A stretch of 64,000 nt of DNA from Streptomyces laurentii. GTDB lineage: Bacteria > Actinomycetota > Actinomycetes > Streptomycetales > Streptomycetaceae. The stretch spans positions 5,087,501 to 5,151,500 of the forward strand of contig AP017424.1 in NCBI GenBank assembly GCA_002355495.1. Reading direction: 5' to 3'. Of this stretch, positions 47,043 through 55,097 are shown in pieces. Numbering within the stretch: position 1 is the stretch's first letter; the number at the start of each line of letters is the position of its first letter. The position numbers and the translations under genes were made by a program. Under the pieces are notes generated by a model. The model made no database searches. It was not told where the DNA came from and worked only from the letters and a program-made list of their open reading frames with translations.

Positions 47043-48832
47043 ATGAAGAACGGGAAGCCGACGTGGTGGAGCCGTACCTCGACCACGGCCACGGGCACGG
47101 ACGCCAGACCGGACGGACCTCCTGAACCGGCGGACGACGCCGACTTCACGCTCGCGGCCCCGGCGGCGGCCCCGGAACCCGCGTCGGCACCCGCACCCAC
47201 TCCCGCGTCGGACCCGGCCGCGGACGTGCCGGCCGCGTCCGAGTCGACGCCCCCTCAGGCGCCCGCGCCCGTCGTGCCCGAGCCGGTGGTGCCTGCCGAG
47301 CCCGTGGTGCCCGCGCCCGTCGTCCCGGCCGCGCAGGCGACCGACGCGCCGGCGGCCGAGGCCCCGGAGCCCGTGCCCGCCGAGCCCGTCGCGCACCCGG
47401 ACCCGGGCCCCGCGCCCGTACCGCCACAGCAGCAGGCCCCGCAGCCGCTGCACGCTCCCGACCCGTACGCGACACCGCCGTACGGCGAACCGGGCCCCTG
47501 GGCCCCCGCGCCGCCCGTCCAGCGGCCCATGCCGCCCGCGGCCGCGATGCCGCGGGGCCCCGCGCCCGTACCGGCCCCACCCGTACCCGCCTCGCCCGGC
47601 GCCGTTCACGCGCCCGCGCCCGGCCCCGTACCCCGGCGCCGCCCGCCGGGCCGCCGGTCGGTCCCGCGTACGACCCGTGGGGCGCCCAGCCCGTCCTCCC
47701 GGGCGCCGGCAAGCCGCCCCGCAAGCCGCGGCGCGGACTCGCGCTCGTCGGCGCGCTGGCGTTCGCCCTCGTCACCGGCGTGATCGGCGGCGGGGTCGGC
47801 GCGTACGTGGAGCGGCACGGCGGCATCTCCGCCATCGAGCTGCCCCAGTCCGACACCAAGGACATCGGCCGCGCCCCCGACAGCGTCGCCGGGATCGCCG
47901 CCACCGCGCTGCCCAGCGTCGTCACCATCCACGTCAGCGGCGGCGGCTCGGCCGGCACCGGCACCGGCTTCGTGCTCGACACCCGCGGCCACATCCTCAC
48001 CAACAACCATGTCGTCGACGCCGCCGCGTCCTCCGGCGAGATCTCCGTCACCTTCAGCAACGGCGAGTCCGCCCGCGCCAAGCTGATCGGCCGCGACACC
48101 GGCTACGACCTCGCCGTCATCAAGGTGTCCGGGGTCTCCGGCCTCAAGCCGCTGGCGCTCGGCAACTCCGACAACGTGCGCGTCGGCGACCCCGTCGTCG
48201 CCATCGGCGCCCCCTTCGACCTGTCCAACACCGTCACCTCCGGCATCATCAGCGCCAAGGAGCGCCCGATCACCGCGGGCGGCGAGAAGGGCGACGGCAG
48301 CGACGTCAGCTACGTCGACGCGCTCCAGACCGACGCGCCGATCAACCCGGGCAACTCCGGCGGCCCGCTCGTCGACTCCGCCGCCCGGGTCATCGGCATC
48401 AACAGCGCCATCCGCGCGGCCGGCGGCGGCGCCGACCCCGAAGGCGGCCAGTCCGGCTCCATCGGCCTCGGCTTCGCCATCCCCATCAACCAGGGCAAGC
48501 GGGTCGCCGAGGAGCTCATCAACACCGGCAAGGCCACCCACCCGGTCATCGGTGTGAGCCTCGACATGCGCTACACCGGCGACGGCGCCCGGGTCGGCGC
48601 GAAGGGAGCCGGCGGCGCCCCCTCCGTCACCCCCGACGGGCCCGCCGACAAGGCCGGATTCCGGTCCGGCGACGTCATCACCAAGGTCGACGGCCAGCGC
48701 GTGCACAGCGGCGAGGAGCTGATCGTGAAGATCCGCGCCCACCGTCCGGGCGACACCCTGAAGCTCACCGTGACACGCGACGGCAAAGAGCAGACAAAGA
48801 CCTTGACGCTGGGGTCCTCCACCGGCGCCTGA
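47043..48832 (+). CDS. htrA: HtrA/DegP-type serine protease with PDZ domain (apparent frameshift)
   Basis: A long Pro/Ala-rich cytoplasmic N-terminus (about 1-225) precedes a membrane helix (LALVGALAFALVTGVIGGGV) and a trypsin-like domain with the triad His (ILTNNHVVDA), Asp (TGYDLAVIKVSG) and Ser (INPGNSGGPLVDS). A C-terminal PDZ domain has GPADKAGFRSGDVITKVDGQ. It is an envelope quality-control protease; the sigE/anti-sigma/htrA order fits stress control. One C appears missing in the run at 47631-47634: frame 1 carries the N-terminus and another frame carries the membrane helix and protease. Corrected length is about 596 residues. The separate frame starting at 47780 lacks the helix and is not the natural start. 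Confidence 0.9.
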
Positions 48833-48926
48833 CGGCCACCTGGAGGACATCACGCGGTACCCGCCGGACAAATTCGGCGGGTACCGTGGAGCGGGCCGCC
48901 CGGGACCGGCGAGAAGGAGCGACAGG

Positions 48927-49451
48927 GTGTTCAACGACATAGGCGCACTCGAGCTGGTGACGCTCGTGGTGCTCGCCGTGCTCATCTTCGGCCCGGACAA
49001 GCTGCCGAAGCTGATCCAGGACGTCTCCCGCTTCGTCCGCAAGATCCGCGAGTTCTCCGACGGCGCCAAGGCCGACATCCGCAGCGAGCTGGGACCGGAG
49101 TTCAAGGACTTCGAGTTCGAGGACCTCAACCCCAAGAACTTCATCCGCAAGCAGCTCGCGGAGAACGACGACCTGAAGGAACTGAACGAGCTCCGTTCCT
49201 CCTTCGACCTCCGCAAGGAGATGAGCGACGTCGCCGACGCCGTCCACGGCCGCGACACCCCGGCCGTGGCGACGTCTTCCCAGGCATCCCAGGCATCCCA
49301 GGCATCCCAGGCATCCCCGGTCGCCGCGCCGACGGCCGTCAACGGCACGCCCGACCTCCTGAAGAAGGCCGACGGCACGCCCGACCTCCTGAAGAAGCAG
49401 GACAAGCCGGGCACGACCGAGCACCCGCCGTACGACTCCGACGCCACCTGA
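48927..49451 (+). CDS. tatB: Sec-independent protein translocase subunit TatB
   Basis: The 174-residue protein has a GTG start after AGAAGGAG. The N-terminal membrane helix reads FNDIGALELVTLVVLAVLIF, then the GPDKLPK hinge, then a long amphipathic helix (LIQDVSRFVRKIREFSDGAK) and FEFEDLNPKNFIRK. TatB binds twin-arginine signal peptides with TatC. The C-terminal tail is variable and holds SQA repeats and a doubled GTPDLLKK unit. It follows htrA by 94 bases. Confidence 0.93.
   Translation: MFNDIGALELVTLVVLAVLIFGPDKLPKLIQDVSRFVRKIREFSDGAKADIRSELGPEFKDFEFEDLNPKNFIRKQLAENDDLKELNELRSSFDLRKEMSDVADAVHGRDTPAVATSSQASQASQASQASPVAAPTAVNGTPDLLKKADGTPDLLKKQDKPGTTEHPPYDSDAT
49281..49316. repeat. Four tandem copies of caggcatcc inside tatB
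   Basis: The 9-bp unit repeats exactly four times and encodes SQA steps in the TatB tail. Changes in copy number keep the frame. A second tandem unit of about 24 bp (encoding GTPDLLKK) starts near 49345 and is repeated near 49373. Confidence 0.85.
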
Positions 49452-49525
49452 CGACGGCCCGTCACCGGTACCGCGCTCCGCGGTGGCTATCCTCGCCTCT
49501 GTCGACGAACGAGGAGGCGGCCGAG

Positions 49526-50128
49526 ATGACGACGACGCGCGGGGTGGAAACCGACGGTTTCCTACGCGCCCCCTTCGCCTGGTACGGGCTCGACGAGGCC
49601 TTCACGGGCCCGCGCCGGCTGATGCGGGTGGGGACGGCGGCCGACGGCAGCGTGCGGCACGGTTCGCTGGGCCACGGTGACGAGCCGTCGATAAAGTCCG
49701 ACGCGGGCACCGCCGAGAAGGAACGGTTCACGGTCGTCGTGACGGTCGCCGCGCACCCCGTGGGCGGCAGCGGCGACGGTACGGGCTTCCTGGACGCCAC
49801 CACGGTCTCCTCGGCCGCCTGGCTGGCCGGCTCCGGGCTGCTCGCCCACACCTGGCCCGCGCAGCTCGACCACACGCTGCGCGACAACTGGCTGGACCAG
49901 CAGACCGAGACCGCCTTCGAGCTGGCCGACGACCTCGACGGGCCCGCCTGGACCACGCTGTCGCTGCCGGTGGACGGCGTCCCGGTGCCGTTCCACTACC
50001 GCGAGACCGAGTTCGGCTGGGTGCTGGCCGGCGCGGGCCCGGACGTGCACATCGGCGCGTACGGGCGGGGCATGAGCGCGTACGGCCTCGCCTTCTCGCA
50101 GGTGAAGGACCTCGGCCCGTACTCCTGA
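49526..50128 (+). CDS. Conserved hypothetical protein
   Basis: The 200-residue protein starts after GAGGAGG. A beta-rich layout begins VETDGFLRAPFAWYGLDEAF, then ERFTVVVTVAAHPVG. The C-terminal half (PVPFHYRETEFGWVLAGAGP, DVHIGAYGRGMSAYGLAFSQ) reads like a small soluble globular domain. No signal, membrane helix or catalytic motif. A very stable hairpin follows. I do not recognise the family beyond its being common in Streptomyces. Confidence 0.75.
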   Translation: MTTTRGVETDGFLRAPFAWYGLDEAFTGPRRLMRVGTAADGSVRHGSLGHGDEPSIKSDAGTAEKERFTVVVTVAAHPVGGSGDGTGFLDATTVSSAAWLAGSGLLAHTWPAQLDHTLRDNWLDQQTETAFELADDLDGPAWTTLSLPVDGVPVPFHYRETEFGWVLAGAGPDVHIGAYGRGMSAYGLAFSQVKDLGPYS

Positions 50129-50171
50129 GGAGCCTGACGGGCCTGACGGGCCCGACGGGACACGTACGTAC

Positions 50172-50218
50172 ACGTGAAGGGGCGCCCCGGACGGATGGTC
50201 CGGGGCGCCCCTTCACGT
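50172..50218. terminator. Bidirectional terminator with a perfect 21-bp stem
   Basis: The arms at 50172-50192 (starting acgtgaagggg) and 50198-50218 (ending ccccttcacgt) are exact inverted copies around ggatg. It lies between convergent genes and is one of the longest perfect hairpins in the window. Confidence 0.85.
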
Positions 50219-50256
50219 ACACACGCCGTACACGGATCGCGTACGGCGCGCGCGGA

Positions 50257-51390
50257 TCAGAACTTGTTGCGCGGCGTGATGCCCAGGCTCAGGCCCGACA
50301 GACCGCGCTGACGGCCGCCGAGCTTGCCCGCGATGGTGCGCAGCGCCTGGCCCGCCGGGGAGTCGGGGTCGGACAGGACGACCGGCTTGCCCTCGTCGCC
50401 GCCCTCGCGCAGCCGGACGTCGATCGGGATGGAGCCGAGCACCGGGACGGTGGCGCCGGTGGTCTTGGTCAGGCCCTCGGCGACCTTCCGGCCACCGCCC
50501 GTACCGAACACGTCGACCATCTCGTCGCAGTGCGGGCACGGCATGCCCGACATGTTCTCGACGACGCCGACGATCTTCTGGTGGGTCTGCACGGCGATCG
50601 AACCGGCGCGCTCGGCGACCTCGGCCGCCGCCTGCTGCGGAGTGGTGACGACCAGGATCTCCGCGTTCGGCACGAGCTGCGCCACGGAGATCGCGATGTC
50701 ACCGGTGCCCGGGGGCAGGTCGAGCAGCAGGACGTCCAGGTCGCCCCAGTACACGTCGGCGAGGAACTGCTGGAGCGCGCGGTGCAGCATCGGGCCGCGC
50801 CACACGACGGGTGCGTTGCCCGGGGTGAACATGCCGATGGAGATGACCTTCACGCCGTGCGCCGACGGCGGCATGATCATGTTCTCGACCTGGGTCGGCT
50901 TGCCGTCCACGCCCAGCATGCGCGGCACGCTGTGGCCGTAGATGTCGGCGTCCACGACACCGACCTTCAGCCCGTCGGCCGCCATCGCCGCCGCCAGGTT
51001 GACCGTCACCGAGGACTTGCCGACGCCGCCCTTGCCGGACGCGACCGCGTAGACCCGGGTCAGCGAGCCCGGCTTGGCGAAGGGGACCTCGCGCTCGGCC
51101 GTGGTGCCGCGCAGCGCCGCCGCCAGCTCCTTGCGCTGCTCGTCGCTCATCACGTCCAGGGAGACGTCGACGCCGGTGACCCCCTCGACGCGGGAGACGG
51201 CGTCCGTCACGCGCTGGGTGATGGTCTCGCGCATCGGGCAGCCGGAGACCGTCAGATAGACCGTCACCGCGACCCGTCCGTCGGACCCGATGTCCACCGA
51301 TTTCACCATGCCGAGTTCGGTGATCGGCTTGTTGATCTCGGGGTCGTTCACCGTCGCCAGTGCTTCGCGCACCGCGTCTTCCGTAGCCAT
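50257..51390 (-). CDS. mrp: Mrp/ApbC family iron-sulfur carrier ATPase
   Basis: The 377-residue protein has an N-terminal MIP18/DUF59 domain (about 1-90: EALATVNDPEINKPITELGM, with the Cys of SGCPMRETITQRV). A deviant Walker A P-loop ATPase follows (VASGKGGVGKSSVTVNLAAA), with DADIYGHSVPRMLG. The cluster-binding CxxC is in MSGMPCPHCDEMVDVFG. It loads or carries Fe-S clusters in the cytoplasm. Its place near tatB matches mycobacteria. Confidence 0.95.
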   Translation of the reverse strand: MATEDAVREALATVNDPEINKPITELGMVKSVDIGSDGRVAVTVYLTVSGCPMRETITQRVTDAVSRVEGVTGVDVSLDVMSDEQRKELAAALRGTTAEREVPFAKPGSLTRVYAVASGKGGVGKSSVTVNLAAAMAADGLKVGVVDADIYGHSVPRMLGVDGKPTQVENMIMPPSAHGVKVISIGMFTPGNAPVVWRGPMLHRALQQFLADVYWGDLDVLLLDLPPGTGDIAISVAQLVPNAEILVVTTPQQAAAEVAERAGSIAVQTHQKIVGVVENMSGMPCPHCDEMVDVFGTGGGRKVAEGLTKTTGATVPVLGSIPIDVRLREGGDEGKPVVLSDPDSPAGQALRTIAGKLGGRQRGLSGLSLGITPRNKF

Positions 51391-51434
51391 GACTCCGATG
51401 GTACGGCGACCACCACCGGCCGGTGAAAGCCCCG

Positions 51435-52115
51435 TCAGCGGTCGGGTAGATCACTCCGTTTCCCGTCCCCGTACGGGAATAGACCGCCGTGCCGTCCTTG
51501 TCGCTCTCCCTGCCGGTTCCCGGGCCCCTCGCGGCGGCCGTCCCGGTGTCCGTTCCCGTGCCGGTCGTCCAGCTCCTTGAGCAGGTCCTCCAGCTCCGAG
51601 CGCATCCAGTCGCGGGTCGCCACCTCGCCCAGGCCCATGCGCAGCGCGGCGATCTCCCGCGTCAGGTACTCGGTGTCGGCGATCGAGCGCTCGTTCTGCT
51701 TGCGGTCCTGCTCCAGATTGACCCGGTCCCGGTCGTCCTGCCGGTTCTGCGCGAGCAGGATCAGCGGGGCCGCGTACGAGGCCTGCAGCGACAGCATCAG
51801 GGTCAGGAAGATGAAGGGGTAGTTGTCGAAGCGCAGCTCCCGGGGCGCGGACACGTTCCACACCACCCAGGCGATGATGATCACCGTCATCCAGACGATG
51901 AACCGTCCCGTGCCCAGGAAGCGGGCGATGCGCTCCGACATCCGCCCGAACGCCTCGGGGTCGTACTCCGGCAGCAGCCGGGCGCGACGGATGCGGGGCT
52001 GGTCGAGCCGGATCCGGGGCAGGGCCCGCTCCCGGTCGCGCTCGCGGTCCCTGTCGCGCTCTCGCTCGCGGTCCCGTTCCCGTTCCCGGTCCCGGTCCTG
52101 CGTCCGTTCAGCCAC
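51435..52115 (-). CDS. DUF1003 membrane protein
   Basis: The 226-residue protein has an N-terminus of about 30 alternating Arg/Glu/Asp residues. The DUF1003 core has two membrane helices (FIVWMTVIIIAWVVWNV and PFIFLTLMLSLQASYAAPLI) and the family pattern ILLAQNRQDDRDRVNLEQDR. Helical LTREIAALRMGLGEVATRDW and a Gly/Arg/Asp-rich tail follow. Function unknown. It overlaps the MgtE_N/CBS gene by 8 bases (GTGGCTGA), implying tight co-expression. Confidence 0.88.
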   Translation of the reverse strand: MAERTQDRDRERERDRERERDRDRERDRERALPRIRLDQPRIRRARLLPEYDPEAFGRMSERIARFLGTGRFIVWMTVIIIAWVVWNVSAPRELRFDNYPFIFLTLMLSLQASYAAPLILLAQNRQDDRDRVNLEQDRKQNERSIADTEYLTREIAALRMGLGEVATRDWMRSELEDLLKELDDRHGNGHRDGRREGPGNRQGERQGRHGGLFPYGDGKRSDLPDR

Positions 52116-53426
52116 CGCGCACCCCCTCGTCCCGTTCGGCCCGCTCCCGCTCCGCGCGCTCGTGCGGCGCGTGGAACTCGGTCTCCCGCCAGTCGTCCGG
52201 CAGCAGGTGGTCGAGGACGTCGTCCACGGTCACCGCGCCGAGCAGCGAGCCGCTCTCGTCCACCACCGGCGCCGCGACCAGGTTGTACGCGGCGAAATAG
52301 CTGGTGACGGCGGGCAGCGGGGTGTCCGGCCCGAGCGGCGGCAGATCGCTGTCGATCAGCGCCCCGACCAGCGTGAACGGCGGGTCCCGCAGCAGCCGCT
52401 GGAAGTGCACCGTGCCCAGGTACTTGCCGGTCGGCGTCTCGTCCGGCGGCCGGCACACGTACACCTGCGCCGCGAGCGCCGGGGAGTTGTCCTGCTGGCG
52501 CACCCGGGCGAGCGCGTCGGCGACCGTGGCGTCCGGCCGCAGCACGATCGGCTCGGTGGTCATCAGACCGCCCGCGGTCCGCTCCTCGTACGCCATGAGC
52601 CGCCGTACGTCCGCCGCGTCGCTCGGCCGCATCAGCGTGAGCAGCCGCTCCTTCTCCTCCTCCGGCAGCTCCGACAGCAGGTCGGCCGCGTCGTCCGGGT
52701 CCATCGCCTCCAGGACGTCCGCGGCCCGCTCCTCCTTCAGCTTGCCGAGGATCTCGATCTGGTCGTCCTCCGGCAGCTCCTCCAGGACGTCGGCGAGCCG
52801 GTCGTCGTCGAGGGCGGTGGCGACCTCGGCCCGGCGCTTGGGGAGAGGTGGTGCAGCATGTTGGCGAGGTCGGTGGGGCGCAGGTTCTCGAAGGTGGCGA
52901 CCAGGTTCTCCGCGCCCTGCCCGTGTTCTTCGAGCGAGAAGCCGGTGACGGCCGACCACTCCACCGTCAGCGTCTCGCCCTTGCGCCGCAGCGCGCCGCC
53001 CTTGCCGCGCCGGACGAAGACCTTGTCGATCTCCCAGTCACGGCGGGCCGGCAGCTGCTGGATGGCCACGTCGAGGACGGTGACCTCCTCGCCCTCGCGG
53101 CCGTCCGGCTCGACGAGCCGGACCCGCCGGTCGAGCAGTTCGCCGAGGACGAGCCGTTCGGTGGGGCGCTGTTCGAAGCGGCGCATGTTGACCACGCCGG
53201 TGGAGATGACCTGGCCGGACTCGACGCCGGTGATCCGGGTCATGGGGACGAAGACCCGGCGCCGGGACAGCACCTCGACGACCATGCCGAGCAGCCGTGG
53301 CGGGCGGCGGCCCACCCGCAGCATGGCCACCAGATCGCTGACCCGGCCGACCTGGTCGCCGACGGGATCGAAGACGGGGACGCCGGCGAGATGGGAGACG
53401 AAGATCCGAGGGGCGCCTGCCGCCAT
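52108..53426 (-). CDS. MgtE N-domain/CBS protein without the channel domain (apparent frameshift)
   Basis: An N-terminal barrel-like region (MAAGAPRIFVSHLAGVPVFD, GVESGQVISTGVVNMRRFEQ; about 1-160) is followed by an MgtE_N superhelix (LRPTDLANMLHHLSPKRRAE, ADVLEELPEDDQIEILGKLK, DPDDAADLLSELPEEEKERL). Then come two CBS repeats (TAGGLMTTEPIVLRPDATVA and LVAAPVVDESGSLLGAVTVD). In MgtE these cytoplasmic domains bind Mg2+ and gate the pore, but no membrane domain is encoded here. One base is missing at the run 52840-52843, splitting the gene into two frames; corrected length is about 439 residues. The start has AGGAGG upstream. A DUF1003 gene overlaps its end. Confidence 0.85.
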
Positions 53427-53661
53427 GCCTCGCGCCTCCTTCGTGCCGGATGATCCGGTTTGTGGCCCTCTTGTCGCTGAATGTGCCTGATTCAGGCTAG
53501 CCCGTGTCGATCTATGACGCTTCGGCAGCACCCCCGGACGGCGTCCCGTGGGCGGCTGCGGGACGCGCGGGCCGGCCCCGGTACGCTGCCGTCGGCCGCC
53601 CCCACCGGACTCCGGTTCCGCCGGCCCCCCGTCCCCCCTCACCGAACAGAGAGGTGCCCTG

Positions 53662-54495
53662 GTGACCCTTCTCCGTCCGTTCCCGCGCATCCGCCGCGCC
53701 GCGCTTCCCCTGGCCCTGTGTGCCGGCCTCGCGGCCACGCTGACCGGCTGCGGCGGCGACGAAGTCGATCCGGACGCGGGGACCAACGGGGTCGGGAAGC
53801 TCGAGGCGCCCGCCATCGAGAAGAAGGCCCAGGCGGCGGCGGACGGGGCGAAGGCGGTACGGCTCGCGGGCACGCTGGTCAGCAAGGGCGGCACGTACAA
53901 GCTGAACATGCGGCTCAAGCCGGACGGCGGCACCGGGTCGGTGACGACGAAGAACGGCACCTTCGAGCTGCTGCGGGTCGGGGAGGAACTCTTCCTGAAG
54001 GCGGACGCGGGTTTCTGGGCGCACGAGGAGTCCGGGTCGGGCTCGGGGCCGGGGTCCGGATCCGGCACAGGGTCGGGTTCCGGTTCCGGTTCGGGTTCGG
54101 GTTCGGGCAAGGGCGGGGACGGCGGGGCCCAGGCCGCCGACAAGCTCGACGACAAGTACGTGAAGGTGCCCGAGGACGACCCCTCGTACAAGCAGCTGCG
54201 CGGCTTCACCGACATGGGGCTGCTGCTCGACGGTCTGGTCGCGCTGCACGGCACCGTGGTCAAGGGCGACCACGAGAAGATCGGCGGCATCCGCACCATC
54301 AACATCCGGGGCGGTCAGAACGGCGACGGCGGCTCCCTCGACGTCTCCCTGGACGGCAAGCCGTTCCCGCTCCGCCTGGCACGCGGCGGCGGCGCGGGCG
54401 TGGTGGTGCTGTCCGAGTGGGACCGCGACTTCCCGCTGGCCGAGCCCGCGGAGGGCCAGACCGTGGACTACGGGCAGCAGCTGCCCCGTACCTGA
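53662..54495 (+). CDS. LppX/LprG-like lipoprotein with Gly-Ser linker
   Basis: The 277-residue protein has a GTG start. It has a lipoprotein signal with lipobox LTGC (AATLTGCGGDE). The fold is LolA-like: a helix at EKKAQAAADGAKAVRLAGTL, then antiparallel strands (GGTYKLNMRLKPDGGTGSVT, TFELLRVGEELFLKADAGFW). A Gly-Ser run of about 25 residues (near 54045-54110) forms a flexible loop before KLDDKYVKVPEDDPSYKQLR. Such proteins carry lipids in mycobacteria; that role is only inferred here. It is divergent from the MgtE_N/CBS gene. Confidence 0.78.
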   Translation: MTLLRPFPRIRRAALPLALCAGLAATLTGCGGDEVDPDAGTNGVGKLEAPAIEKKAQAAADGAKAVRLAGTLVSKGGTYKLNMRLKPDGGTGSVTTKNGTFELLRVGEELFLKADAGFWAHEESGSGSGPGSGSGTGSGSGSGSGSGSGKGGDGGAQAADKLDDKYVKVPEDDPSYKQLRGFTDMGLLLDGLVALHGTVVKGDHEKIGGIRTINIRGGQNGDGGSLDVSLDGKPFPLRLARGGGAGVVVLSEWDRDFPLAEPAEGQTVDYGQQLPRT

Positions 54496-54527
54496 GGGCC
54501 CTCGTACCTGACGGCCCCCGTGCCGGG

Positions 54528-55043
54528 TCAGCCCCGGCGGCGCTTACGCCTCAGCAGCAGCTTCGGCAGTGCCGCCGGCACCGGCTCACGGGTGATCGCC
54601 GCCGACGGCAGCGGTACGGCGGCCAGCGAGCCGTCCGGCAGCTCGGTGGTCGACTCCCGGGGGACGAGGCGCAGCACCCGGCACTCGCGCGCCCAGCGCG
54701 CGGGCATCGTCTCGGCGTCGGGCGCGTTCAGCCGCTTGCCCCGCAGCTCGGCGACGGCCGCGTCCCACTCCTCCGTACCGGGCGGCAGCTCGTGTACGGC
54801 GGCGGTCCAGGCCACGAGCCGGCCGCCCTTGTCCTTGCTGCGGACGGTGACCTCGGCGGTGGCGCCGTCGACGAGCCCGGGCAGCGGCTGCTCGCCGGGG
54901 CCGTCGCCGACGACGAGCGCCCCGCCCTCGTGCCATACGTGCCAGAGTGCCCGGGCGGCCGGGGCCTGGCCCCGTACCCAGACGAGGCCGGACTTCCTGG
55001 TGGCCTCCTCGACGAGGGCGGACCCGAACAGCGCGTCTGTCAT
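54528..55043 (-). CDS. Hypothetical protein, possible flavin-type split barrel
   Basis: The 171-residue protein starts MTDALFGSALVEEATRKSGL. The beta-rich pattern WVRGQAPAARALWHVWHEGG, then VTVRSKDKGGRLVAWTAAVH resembles the split-barrel flavin-binding superfamily, but no FMN residues can be confirmed. The C-terminal half reads CRVLRLVPRESTTELPDGSL and ends in a basic RRKRRRG tail. The start lacks a good ribosome site. It lies 54 bases past corA on the same strand. Confidence 0.65.
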   Translation of the reverse strand: MTDALFGSALVEEATRKSGLVWVRGQAPAARALWHVWHEGGALVVGDGPGEQPLPGLVDGATAEVTVRSKDKGGRLVAWTAAVHELPPGTEEWDAAVAELRGKRLNAPDAETMPARWARECRVLRLVPRESTTELPDGSLAAVPLPSAAITREPVPAALPKLLLRRKRRRG

Positions 55044-55097
55044 GCCCGCAGCCTATCGACCGGCGGGCCCCCGACCCCCTGCTTCCTGCCAGGCGGG

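Noticed and set aside
47677-48942. 421-codon Arg-rich frame over htrA
   Set aside because: It is a +1 shadow of the protease-coding frame, and the catalytic motifs are in the other frame.
22295-53426. Pseudogene calls for the frameshifted genes
   Set aside because: Sequences on both sides of each break are fully conserved and the events share one sign and mostly sit at homopolymers, so sequence error is more likely than inactivation.
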